From assembly GCA_026387845.1 (NCBI GenBank), contig JAPLKX010000326.1, forward strand, positions 1 to 17,979: a DNA stretch of 17,979 nucleotides, read 5' to 3'. Position numbers and translations under genes: made by a program. The notes beneath the pieces were generated by a model. The model saw only the letters and a program-made list of their open reading frames with translations. It did not search any database and was not told where the DNA came from. This DNA is from Candidatus Hydrogenedentota bacterium (GTDB taxonomy: Bacteria; Hydrogenedentota; Hydrogenedentia; Hydrogenedentales; SLHB01). This document shows positions 1 through 8,056 of the stretch, in pieces (position 1 is the stretch's first letter; every line of letters begins with the position of its first letter).

Positions 1-660
1 GGCGCTCTCCCAGGCGAGGGTAAGGCCGAGCCCCAGGTGGTCTTCAGATTTCGTGCTGTAAAAGGGTTCGAACATGCGCTCGCGGACGGTTTGAGGGACT
101 TCGGGCCCGGAATTTTTTACGGCAACGTCGACGGACTCTCCGGTCACGGCCGCGGTGATGGAGACGCGTGGTTTTTCGTTGCCCTCGACCGCTTCGAGTG
201 CGTTCGCCAGCAGGTACAACAAGGCCATCATGAGTTTGGGCCGATCGACCACGAGCGAAGGCATTTGCTCGTCACATTTCAATTCCAACCCAACGCGGGC
301 GGCGCGGAACTCGTGCCGTTTCAGGTCCAGGACCTGGTCGAGAAACTCGGGCAAAAACACCAGGTTGACGTCGGCGCGTTCCTTTCGGGCGATGATCGTG
401 AGCGTGGAGATGAGGCGGCTGCAGTTTTGGACGCTCTTAATGACGTTGCCCATCATCCGGCGAGCTTCGTCGGTGATCGAGGGTCCCTGCTGGATTAATT
501 CGGCGTAGGCGAGGATTGCGCCGAGGTAGTTGTTGACGTCGTGCGCGACGCTCGACACGCACCCGCCGACCTGGCCGGCTCGGTAAACGTGCGCCAACCG
601 GCCGCGCAGGGCGGGGTCGATCGGAGGCCCGGGAACATCCGGGGTATCGCTGTGGGTCAT
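1..660 (-). CDS. Soluble sensor histidine kinase, 3' end cut by window edge
   Basis: Reading from ATG at 660 gives 220 open codons running off the left edge, so the C-terminus is missing. The protein has a histidine-kinase core: an H-box with phospho-acceptor His40 (VAHDVNNYLGAI), a dimerisation helix to about residue 95, an N-box (LLYLLANALEA, Asn153), an F-box (FEPFYSTK, 197-204) and a G2 box (HLGLGLTLA, 208-216). The G1 box is degenerate: KNSGPEVP, with Asn where Asp is usual. No membrane segment or sensor domain precedes the H-box; the first 30 residues are short and Pro-rich. It is therefore probably cytosolic and takes its input from a partner protein or a domain outside the window. A GGGA ribosome site lies 6 nt before the ATG. 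The gene starts 12 nt after the icd stop, so it is probably co-transcribed with icd. The response regulator is not visible. Confidence 0.85.
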   Translation of the reverse strand, partial: MTHSDTPDVPGPPIDPALRGRLAHVYRAGQVGGCVSSVAHDVNNYLGAILAYAELIQQGPSITDEARRMMGNVIKSVQNCSRLISTLTIIARKERADVNLVFLPEFLDQVLDLKRHEFRAARVGLELKCDEQMPSLVVDRPKLMMALLYLLANALEAVEGNEKPRVSITAAVTGESVDVAVKNSGPEVPQTVRERMFEPFYSTKSEDHLGLGLTLAWESA

Positions 661-672
661 TTTGAGTCCCGC

Positions 673-1908
<1,236 letters not shown>

Positions 1909-1924
1909 GCGTTCTCCTCTGGAG

Positions 1925-1984
1925 GGTCCCATTCGGAAATGGGACCTACGATTCGGTCCCATTCGGAGATGGGACCTACAATTC
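1925..1984. repeat. Two tandem 30-bp palindromic units in the serA-icd gap
   Basis: Each unit is a perfect 8-bp stem, GGTCCCAT / ATGGGACC, with a 6-nt loop (TCGGAA or TCGGAG) and an 8-nt linker TACRATTC. Stems are 1925-1932/1939-1946 and 1955-1962/1969-1976. The pair covers nearly the whole gap: it overlaps the serA stop codon by 2 nt and ends 4 nt before the icd ribosome-binding site. Transcribed from either strand it would form two adjacent hairpins, which could act as a REP-like mRNA stabiliser, attenuator or processing site. There is no U-tract, so it is not a standard terminator. A related palindrome lies at 7447-7466. Confidence 0.85.
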
Positions 1985-3560
1985 AGCTCAAATTGACGAG
2001 CCGGGCCTCGTTGACGTGAGGCACGCGGCGAATCCTGTCGAGCGTCTGGTCGTCGAGGGGTGCGTCGATATTCAGAACGGTGAGGGCGCGCCCGCCGCGG
2101 GCGTCACGGCCGAGCATGAGGTTGGCGATGTTGACCCCGGCCTCGCCGATGATGGTGCCGACCCGGCCGATGATGAGCGGTTTGTCCTCGTTCATGCATA
2201 CGAGCATGTAGCCTTCGGGTTTGGCGTCGACGCGCATCCCGTCGATGCTGCAGATGCGGGGGTCGTTTTTGCCGAACAGGGTGCCGGCGACCCGGTGCGT
2301 CTCGGAATCGGTGGTGACGGTAACGCCGATTTCGAACGCGTAGTCGGAGGCGCGGACGCTGCGGGTTTCGCTGAACGAGATGCCGTGATCCTCGAGTAGG
2401 CTGGGCGCGCTGACCATGTTGACGGTTTCGACCAGCGGAGACAGAAAGCCGACCAGGACAGACGCGGTGATGGGGTAGGTGTCGGTGACGCCGAGGTCGC
2501 CGCTGTATTCGATCTCCATGGAAATAGGCCGGCCTTGGATGAAAGACGACTGGAAATGTCCGATACGCTGGGCGAGGTATCGGAGCGGTTCGAGTGTTTT
2601 ACGGGTTTCGCCGTCCATGCTGGGCACGTTAACGGCATTGACGATAGCGCCGGTGCGGAGGTAGTCGACGATCTGGTTGGCGACTTCGACGGCGACGGTA
2701 ACCTGGGCCTCGTCGGTGGATGCAGCGAGGTGGGGCGTCGTGACGATGTTATCCAACCCGAGGAACGGGTTGTCGGTAAAGGGCTCGGAGGTGTAGACGT
2801 CGAGGGCGGCGCCGGCGATTTGTTTTTTGCGGAGTGCGTCGGCGAGGTCGGCTTCATTGACGATGCCGCCGCGGGCGCAGTTGATAATTCGGCAGGAGGG
2901 TTTCATGCGCTGGAAATGCTCGGCTCGGATCATGTTATTGGTTTTTTCAGATTTGGGAGCGTGGATGGTGATGATGTCGGATCGCTCGATGAGCTCATCG
3001 AGGGTAACCAACTCGACGCCGAGGGAGTCGGCCTTGATTTTGGTCAGGATGGGGTCGTAGGCGAGCACTTTCATCTCGAATGCCTGGGCCCGTTTGGCCA
3101 CTTCGGCGCCGATCCGGCCCACGCCGATCACCCCGAGGGTTTTGCCGCACACTTCGGTGCCCATCAGCTTGCGGTTCCACTGGCCGGACATCATTGAGCA
3201 ATGGGCCACGGGGACGTTGCGGCAAAGCGATAACAGGAGTGCAAACGTGTGCTCGCAGGTCGAGATGGTATTTCCGCCGGGTGTGTTCATAACGACAATG
3301 CCGTGTTTTGTGGCGGCCTCTTTGTCGATGTTGTCGGTGCCGACCCCGGCGCGGCCGATGACTTTGAGTCGCTTTACGCCGTGGAGCGCGACGGCGGTGA
3401 CCTTGGTAGCGCTTCGCACGACAAGGGCGTCGTAATTATTGATAATGGCGGCGAGATCTTCGGGTTTCTGGGGCGGTTTTACGTCGACCTCGAGCCCCGC
3501 CTTTCGAAATACGTCAATCCCGTCCTCGCTGAGGCTGTCCAGGCAAAGTACTTTAGGCAT
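1983..3560 (-). CDS. serA: D-3-phosphoglycerate dehydrogenase, long form with ACT domain
   Basis: First step of phosphorylated serine biosynthesis: 3-phosphoglycerate plus NAD+ gives 3-phosphohydroxypyruvate. The 525-residue product has a split substrate-binding domain, a central NAD-binding Rossmann fold with GVIGVGRIG at 143-151, and the catalytic Arg230 (NCARGGIV), Glu259 (YTSEPF) and His277 (TTPHLAAST). An allosteric-substrate-binding insertion (about 310-450) and a C-terminal ACT domain (about 455-525) follow, as in the 525-residue type of Mycobacterium and Bacillus. The ACT domain suggests feedback control by serine, but this cannot be read from the sequence. ATG 3560 is supported by GGAG inside the end of the upstream aminotransferase, whose stop lies only 3 nt away. 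The pair is translationally coupled. Confidence 0.95.
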   Translation of the reverse strand: MPKVLCLDSLSEDGIDVFRKAGLEVDVKPPQKPEDLAAIINNYDALVVRSATKVTAVALHGVKRLKVIGRAGVGTDNIDKEAATKHGIVVMNTPGGNTISTCEHTFALLLSLCRNVPVAHCSMMSGQWNRKLMGTEVCGKTLGVIGVGRIGAEVAKRAQAFEMKVLAYDPILTKIKADSLGVELVTLDELIERSDIITIHAPKSEKTNNMIRAEHFQRMKPSCRIINCARGGIVNEADLADALRKKQIAGAALDVYTSEPFTDNPFLGLDNIVTTPHLAASTDEAQVTVAVEVANQIVDYLRTGAIVNAVNVPSMDGETRKTLEPLRYLAQRIGHFQSSFIQGRPISMEIEYSGDLGVTDTYPITASVLVGFLSPLVETVNMVSAPSLLEDHGISFSETRSVRASDYAFEIGVTVTTDSETHRVAGTLFGKNDPRICSIDGMRVDAKPEGYMLVCMNEDKPLIIGRVGTIIGEAGVNIANLMLGRDARGGRALTVLNIDAPLDDQTLDRIRRVPHVNEARLVNLS

Positions 3561-3563
3561 GAT

Positions 3564-4702
3564 TCATACTCCGGCAAAGCAGCGTTGTGCTGCGGCAACA
3601 CCTTCTCCTATTCTAACCGGTGCGCCGAGTTCGCGCAGGGCCAGCTCGACGGCGGCGAGCACGACGACCACGTCGAACTGGTCGTAATAGCCCATGTGGG
3701 CGATCCGCTCGATTTTGCCTTTGAGTTGATCCTGGCCGCCGGCGCAGGTTACTTTGAGATCGTCGCGGAGTTTCTTGTGGAGTGCGTTGCCGTCAAACCC
3801 GTCGGGCAGCTTGATGGCGGTGGCGGCGTTGGACGGGGCCTTGGAAAAGAGATCCATCCCCATCCCGAGCACGCCGGCCCGGGTGGCCTGGGCGAGTATT
3901 GCGTGCCGCGCCCACACGGCTTCCATGCCTTCGGCGAGGATGGCGTCGAGGGAGGTCCGCAAGCCCATGATGCCGGCGACGGCGGGCGTATAGGGGGTGG
4001 TTTTTTTCTCGAGGTTCTTGAGGGCCTTGTCCAGCGACAAATAGAACTTGGGCAGAGTGGATTTGGCCATGGCGGCCCTGGCCCTGGCCCGATCGCCACA
4101 AACGCGAGGCCCGGCGGAAGCATCAGCGCCTTTTGCGAACCTGCCGCGACGACGTCGACTCCCCAGTCGTCCATGCGCAACTCGTCCGCGGCGAGTGCGC
4201 TGACCGCGTCGACCACCAGGAGTGCGTTGGAATCGCGGGTGATGGCGGCGACGGCCTTGATGTCGGTGAGCACCGCGGTGCTGGTTTCGTGGAGCGTGGT
4301 GAAAACGGCCTTTGCGCCGGGGTTTTCTTTGAGTGCCTGTACGACGCGCGCGGGCTCGACGGCCGTTCCCCACTCGACGTCGAGCACGGTCATCTGCACG
4401 CCAAAAGCCTTGCCGATCTGGCCCCACCGTTCGCCGAACTTGCCGCCGTTTACCGAGATGGCTTTATCTCCGGCGGACAGGAGGTTAACGACACTGGCTT
4501 CGAGTGCGCTGGTTCCCGAGCCGGCGAGGATGACGACGGGGCTGCTGGTCTGAAACACGAGCTTGAGTTTTTCGCTCACCGACATGAAAATCTGCTCGAA
4601 CGCGGCCTGGCGGTGGTGCGTCATGGGAGCGGCCATCGCCAAGAGAACTTCCGGGGGAACCGGAGTCGGACCGGGGGTAAATAAACGCTCTTTATGCATC
4701 AT
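3564..4702 (-). CDS. Class V aminotransferase (serine/alanine-glyoxylate type), frameshifted
   Basis: PLP-dependent fold-type I aminotransferase. It is probably the phosphoserine-aminotransferase-like partner of SerA, given the 3-nt spacing and the family; this is inference. Frame A (from ATG 4702, GGAGG 8 nt upstream) has the N-terminal motif FTPGPTPVP, PLP-binding Asp165 (VVDAVSAL) and Schiff-base Lys191 (AGSQKALMLPPGLAFVAIG). Homology then jumps to a second frame reading ARARAAMAKSTLPKFYLSL and runs to the stop at 3564. The switch lies in the G/C-rich repeat at about 4073-4093. Adding one G to the GGG run there restores a 379-residue protein of normal family length. No convincing slippery heptamer is present, so this is an assembly/sequencing error or a recent 1-base deletion. 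The ATG at 4717 overlaps the ribosome site and is rejected as start. Confidence 0.85.
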
Positions 4703-4824
4703 GTTGCGTACCTCCATCTAACTGTAAATTATTAGGCCTTTAGACGGCTCAATTTGATTACCGGAAAGGATCAGTGCGCTACGCCTGCTCCAGATGCACG
4801 CGGGCAATACGTTGTGAAGGCGTA

Positions 4825-4854
4825 AACCTAGCAGAGCGCCGGCCGGATTGTCAA
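4825..4854 (-). promoter_or_regulatory. Candidate sigma70 promoter for the aminotransferase-serA-icd operon
   Basis: On the minus strand a perfect -35 TTGACA (4849-4854) is followed after 18 nt by TAGGTT (4825-4830) as -10. It would start transcription near 4818, giving a leader of about 115 nt before ATG 4702. The leader shows no recognised riboswitch. The promoter lies just downstream of the GH5 stop, so the serine/icd operon need not depend on read-through. Confidence 0.5.
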
Positions 4855-4866
4855 ACGGGCGGAACA

Positions 4867-4908
4867 GTTGACAGTGCGAAGTTGATAGTGTGGAGTTGAC
4901 AGTGGACG
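4867..4908. repeat. Three degenerate 14-bp tandem repeats after the GH5 stop
   Basis: Three units begin GTTGACAGTG, GTTGATAGTG and GTTGACAGTG at 4867, 4881 and 4895, with exact 14-bp spacing and a variable last four bases. They sit between the GH5 stop codon (4911) and the -35 box at 4849-4854. They form no hairpin, so they are not a terminator. They could be a tandem protein-binding site or a simple slippage repeat. Confidence 0.7.
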
Positions 4909-4910
4909 GC

Positions 4911-6473
4911 TCAGGAGCGTCTCTTGATGGTAACGGTTCTGGCGGCACCAGGGGCGGATCGAGGGATGACGAGCCAACCGGCCTTTGCGCCTTCCGAGAC
5001 AGGTTCGAACGTGCAGGCCGATCCGGCCGGCGTCAACTCGATCGCATATCCATCTCCGTACCAGCCCTCGGGCAAGAAGATGCGCGTTTCGGCGCCCGCA
5101 TCCGCGGCCGCATCGGCGGCCGCATCGGCGCATTCAGTCCACTCGCAGCGAAACGTGCCGGTGTCCCAGTCCGACCTGCAACTTCTTAGCCGGCCGGCGA
5201 TGGCCGGCGCGTAGGGCCGTGCCAACAGCGGGAAATAGACGGTCTTCTCGAGCCCGCGTTGGAAATCCCAATAGGCGTCACCGGCCTGTATTTTTTCGAG
5301 ATGCCCCATGGCGAGGCGAGCCGCATTCATTGTTTCAGGTTGCCCATAAAACGCCCCCCACTCGCCTATCCACAGGGGCATATCGAGCCGGTTGGCGTGC
5401 TTGTCGATGCGGCTGAAAATGAGTTCAAGCCGGCGTTCGTCCGGCCGGCTTACCTCTTCTGTGTCGGTGACCACGTCGTAGGCATGCGCCCCATACGCTT
5501 GAAGGGGATAGCGTTTGCCCGCGGGGTCCTTAATCGCCGCCAGCACGCTGGGAATACCCATATTGGACGAGATGCTTGGTTCAAGGAACAGAAGGCCATC
5601 GGTGTCCACTTCGCGGATGGCGGCGGCCACGCGTTCATACATTGGCTGGAGTTTCTCGGTTTCAAATTTTTGAAACACGGGGGCCGCCGCTTTTAGCAGC
5701 TTTTCATACAGGTTCGGTTTCCCTGCCACTGCCGCCAGCAAATCCGATGGCGTGGAGATGGCTTTGAAGTCCGGCTCATTTTCAAGCTCGGCCACCACCA
5801 CCTCCAATGCTTTCAGGGCGTCGCTGCCGATGAAGGGCTCGTTAAACAGGTCATAGCCGATGACGGCGGGCTCGTCGTTAAATCGCTGCGCGACGTGCTG
5901 CCAGGCCCGTGCAAACCTGTCCTGGATGCCCACGCCGTCGGGCCCGGGCCGGTTTGCCCAGAAGTTGTCGAATGCGGTCTGGACCCGCTCGCTGGTCCAA
6001 TAGGCCTGGCTCCAAGGCCCGCCTTCCGCGTCCGTATGCGGTTTATCGTCGTGAATGGTGGCCCATTCGGGCGCCCCATCGCCGTTGATGGGCGGGGCCT
6101 CGCCCCACAAGTCCTGGTGCATGTCCAGCACGACCCAGATGCCGTTGTCCCTGGCCCATCTGACGCGCTGGGCGAGGCGGTCGAGAAAGTCCTCGTCATA
6201 CTTTCCGCACTGGGGCTCGATGGCGGCCCAAGTCATCCCGAGGCGGATGCAGTTGAACCCCCACAGGCGCATTTGGGCGAATTCCTGTGGCCCGTGCCAG
6301 CTTACATACCCGAGATCGCGGTGTTTCTCGATGATGTTGACGCCATGCAGGGTCACCTGCCGGCCCGATCCATCTACGAACCGGCCATCTTTTACGGATA
6401 CCTCGCCGGCCCATGCCGCACCGCCACCAACTAGAAACAAACCTGACATTACGACGACTACGACTGCCCTCAC
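4911..6473 (-). CDS. Secreted GH5 glycoside hydrolase, endoglycoceramidase-like
   Basis: A 520-residue enzyme with a signal peptide (hydrophobic 3-20, likely cut near AWA-GE). The TIM-barrel has the GH5 retaining pair: acid/base Glu212 (YDLFNEP) and nucleophile Glu371 (WIGEWGAF). Also visible are HGVNIIEK (43-50), RLGMTWAAIEP and LDMHQDLWGE (116-125). The DMHQD and FNEPF pattern and the helical insertion at about 215-285 resemble endoglycoceramidases and related GH5 enzymes that cleave glycolipids or glycosides; the true substrate is uncertain. The C-terminal 120 residues look like a beta-sandwich, with an Ala-Asp repeat near 445-460. The start is GTG at 6473, with GGGAG 7 nt upstream. The gene begins 20 nt after the stop of the activase, which implies one operon. 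Confidence 0.87.
   Translation of the reverse strand: MRAVVVVVMSGLFLVGGGAAWAGEVSVKDGRFVDGSGRQVTLHGVNIIEKHRDLGYVSWHGPQEFAQMRLWGFNCIRLGMTWAAIEPQCGKYDEDFLDRLAQRVRWARDNGIWVVLDMHQDLWGEAPPINGDGAPEWATIHDDKPHTDAEGGPWSQAYWTSERVQTAFDNFWANRPGPDGVGIQDRFARAWQHVAQRFNDEPAVIGYDLFNEPFIGSDALKALEVVVAELENEPDFKAISTPSDLLAAVAGKPNLYEKLLKAAAPVFQKFETEKLQPMYERVAAAIREVDTDGLLFLEPSISSNMGIPSVLAAIKDPAGKRYPLQAYGAHAYDVVTDTEEVSRPDERRLELIFSRIDKHANRLDMPLWIGEWGAFYGQPETMNAARLAMGHLEKIQAGDAYWDFQRGLEKTVYFPLLARPYAPAIAGRLRSCRSDWDTGTFRCEWTECADAAADAAADAGAETRIFLPEGWYGDGYAIELTPAGSACTFEPVSEGAKAGWLVIPRSAPGAARTVTIKRRS
5092..5127. repeat. In-frame 12-bp tandem repeat encoding an Ala/Asp linker in GH5
   Basis: Two perfect copies of GCGGCCGCATCG (5104-5115, 5116-5127) and one degenerate copy (5092-5103). 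On the minus strand they encode the ADAAADAAADAG stretch in the C-terminal domain of the GH5 enzyme. The 12-bp period keeps the frame, so copy number can change without breaking the gene. Confidence 0.8.
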
Positions 6474-6493
6474 ACTACTGCTCCCTACGACTG

Positions 6494-7276
6494 CTACCCG
6501 CGGCCGGTTTCGCCGGCCGCTATGAGTGCGGCGCCCAAGGCGCCGGTGTACTGTGGCTCTTGCGGGACATTGACGGGCCGGCCGAGGGCTTGTGCGAGGG
6601 CCTCGGCCATCCCGGGCACCATCGCCACGCCGCCGGTAAAATATACGGGGTCGTCGACGTTTCTGCCGGCCATTGCGACGACTCGCTTGGCTATGGATGC
6701 CTGAACGCCGGCAACGATGTCAGCGGGGTCGGCGCCGGTTGCGAGCAGGCCCACGATTTCGGTTTCGGCGAACACGACGCACATGCTGCTGATTACGGCG
6801 GGGCTGAGGCTTTTTCGGGCCATCTCGCCGAGGCCTTCCAGTCCCGTTCCCAGCCGTGCGGCCACCACCTCGAGAAACCGGCCGGTGCCCGCGGCGCATC
6901 GGTCGTTCATAGCGAAATCACGCACGAGGCCGGAGCCGTCGAGGCGGATCAGCTTGCTGTCTTGCCCGCCAATCTCGACGATAGTCATGGCGTCGGCGGC
7001 GAGCCGGCGCACGCCTTTTGCGTGGCATGTGATTTCCGTCACAGTGGAATCGGCGAAATTGATTTGGTTGCGCCCGTACCCGGTGGCAATAATGCGGCCC
7101 AGGTGGGCGCGGGTGTGCCCGGTTTCATGCAGGGCCTGGTCAAGGAGGCCTGAGGCGATTGCCTCCTGCTCGACGCCCTGGTCGACCATTTTTTTTGACA
7201 GCACGGACCCATGGTGGGCGTCCAGCAACACGATCTTGACCGCGCGAGAACCGGCGTCTATCCCTGCAACAACCAT
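6494..7276 (-). CDS. BadF/BadG/HgdC-family ATPase (2-hydroxyacyl-CoA dehydratase activator type)
   Basis: ASKHA-fold ATPase of the activase family that uses ATP to push an electron into 2-hydroxyacyl-CoA dehydratases or benzoyl-CoA reductases. The 260-residue product has the phosphate loop GIDAGSRAVK (5-14), EIGGQDSK (101-108), and both cysteines that share a [4Fe-4S] cluster across the homodimer: Cys127 (NDRCAAGTG) and Cys166 (SSMCVVFAE). These are the same positions as in the Acidaminococcus HgdC protein. The start is ATG 7276: GGAG lies 7 nt upstream and the product then begins at the family N-terminus MVVAGIDAG; the frame extending to 7525 lacks homology. It is an orphan here: no dehydratase or reductase subunit is in the window and the next gene is a GH5 enzyme. 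The real partner is unknown. Confidence 0.9.
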   Translation of the reverse strand: MVVAGIDAGSRAVKIVLLDAHHGSVLSKKMVDQGVEQEAIASGLLDQALHETGHTRAHLGRIIATGYGRNQINFADSTVTEITCHAKGVRRLAADAMTIVEIGGQDSKLIRLDGSGLVRDFAMNDRCAAGTGRFLEVVAARLGTGLEGLGEMARKSLSPAVISSMCVVFAETEIVGLLATGADPADIVAGVQASIAKRVVAMAGRNVDDPVYFTGGVAMVPGMAEALAQALGRPVNVPQEPQYTGALGAALIAAGETGRG

Positions 7277-7568
7277 CTGACTGCTCCGTAGCGGCGCGCA
7301 CGGCGCGCGCGGTGTCGAAATTACCCGTGCGGGCCTATGGAAAGCAAGCTTCCTAAGAAGCTTCCGGGATTGATGATAGTGGGACCATCGGGACTGTTGG
7401 GCGGTTTCAGGTTGCAGAAACGTCGGTCCCATCTGGTGCTTGTCCAGTCCGAATCGGAATTCGGACCTGCGTTGTCGGCACCAGGGTTGGATCTGGCAAA
7501 AAGATGCAATTCTCCGAGCAGGCACGGTTTTTTGTTACGGAAATAGCGATTTCTCTCGGGAAAATGAA
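7277..7568. other. Non-coding stretch with several palindromes upstream of the activase
   Basis: About 290 nt between the activase start and the cold-shock terminator. It holds a 6-bp GC hairpin (GCGCGC, 3-nt loop ACG) near 7293-7307 beside the activase ribosome site. It also holds a perfect 7-bp hairpin AAGCTTC/GAAGCTT (7346-7352/7357-7363), a distant pair GTGGGACC/GGTCCCAT (7379-7386/7425-7432), and a perfect 8-bp hairpin GTCCGAAT/ATTCGGAC with loop CGGA (7447-7454/7459-7466). No credible reading frame or clear promoter is seen. The activase mRNA leader, if transcribed from here, would be highly structured. Confidence 0.6.
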
Positions 7569-7592
7569 TCGCCCCGGCGTGAGCCGGGGCGA
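7569..7592 (-). terminator. Terminator hairpin of the cold-shock gene
   Basis: A perfect 10-bp GC-rich stem, TCGCCCCGGC / GCCGGGGCGA, with a 4-nt loop, 23 nt past the cold-shock stop codon. On the minus strand it is followed by ATTCATTTTC, an imperfect U-tract, which fits an intrinsic terminator. Confidence 0.75.
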
Positions 7593-7615
7593 ATGGGAAT
7601 GTGAGATCAAGTACC

Positions 7616-7819
7616 TTAGATGGGCACTACTTTGGTTGCCTCAGGTCCTTTCTTTCCCTGAGTGGGTTCGAACTCGACTTTTTGTCCGTCCTTGAGCCGG
7701 CGGAACCCGCGCATTTCGATGTTGGAATGATGTACGAATAAATCATTGCCCCCATCATCAGGAGTGATAAATCCGTAGCCCTTGTCTTCGTTAAACCATT
7801 TCACCGTACCTGTTGCCAT
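7616..7819 (-). CDS. Cold-shock domain protein (CspA family)
   Basis: A 67-residue single cold-shock domain that binds single-stranded RNA/DNA and acts as an RNA chaperone. It begins MATGTVKWFNEDKGYGFI, with RNP1 (KGYGFI) and RNP2 (LFVHHS); the length and C-terminus (GPEATKVVPI) are typical. AGGAG lies 6 nt before ATG 7819. It is a stand-alone gene: its own promoter lies about 110-140 nt upstream and its own terminator 23 nt downstream. The leader of roughly 100 nt fits the long-leader style of cold-inducible csp genes, but which paralogue this is, and whether it responds to cold, cannot be told from sequence. Confidence 0.96.
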   Translation of the reverse strand: MATGTVKWFNEDKGYGFITPDDGGNDLFVHHSNIEMRGFRRLKDGQKVEFEPTQGKKGPEATKVVPI

Positions 7820-7930
7820 TGCGTTTCTCCTGATGGCTCTTCATATCCGGGCAGAGCCCTGCACCCGCCCCTCCTCTTGCCCAATTCAGAGAAACCCCGT
7901 GAGGGACCAGGATTCCCCTAAACCCGCAAA

Positions 7931-7959
7931 ATTATGGCAGCATCCGCCTTTATATTCAA
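7931..7959 (-). promoter_or_regulatory. Sigma70-like promoter of the cold-shock gene
   Basis: On the minus strand TTGAAT (7954-7959) is followed after exactly 17 nt by CATAAT (7931-7936). Predicted start is near 7924, giving a leader of about 104 nt that includes a small GGGC/GCCC hairpin around 7850-7860. Confidence 0.55.
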
Positions 7960-8056
7960 CTGTTTTTTTAGCCTTAACCTCAAATTGGCGGAGTTGGCTT
8001 TGGGTATAGCTAACAGAAGCCGGCACAACCACTTAGGGCGGATGGCGAGGAGCCGG

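Noticed and set aside
1909..1962. N-terminal extension of icd to ATG 1962
   Set aside because: The extra 18 codons are the translation of the palindromic repeats, while a TTG with AGAGGAG at proper spacing lies at the family N-terminus.
1925..1984. Tandem palindromes considered as a mini CRISPR array
   Set aside because: Only two units with an 8-nt linker that is itself conserved; no unique spacers and no cas genes.
4060..4110. Programmed -1 ribosomal frameshift in the aminotransferase
   Set aside because: No X XXY YYZ slippery heptamer in the right phase and no clear downstream pseudoknot; the family is not known to use frameshifting.
3249..4553. Long plus-strand open frame of 434 codons
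   Set aside because: It lies antisense to serA and the aminotransferase, has no family motif, and arises from GC-rich codon bias; the minus-strand proteins have complete catalytic motifs.
6500..6520. 8-bp hairpin GCGGCCGG/CCGGCCGC as a regulatory element
   Set aside because: It lies inside the last codons of the activase and encodes ordinary Ala/Gly residues; the gap to GH5 needs no special element.
7277..7525. N-terminal extension of the activase to 7525
   Set aside because: No similarity to the family, crosses several palindromes, and a good ribosome site precedes ATG 7276.
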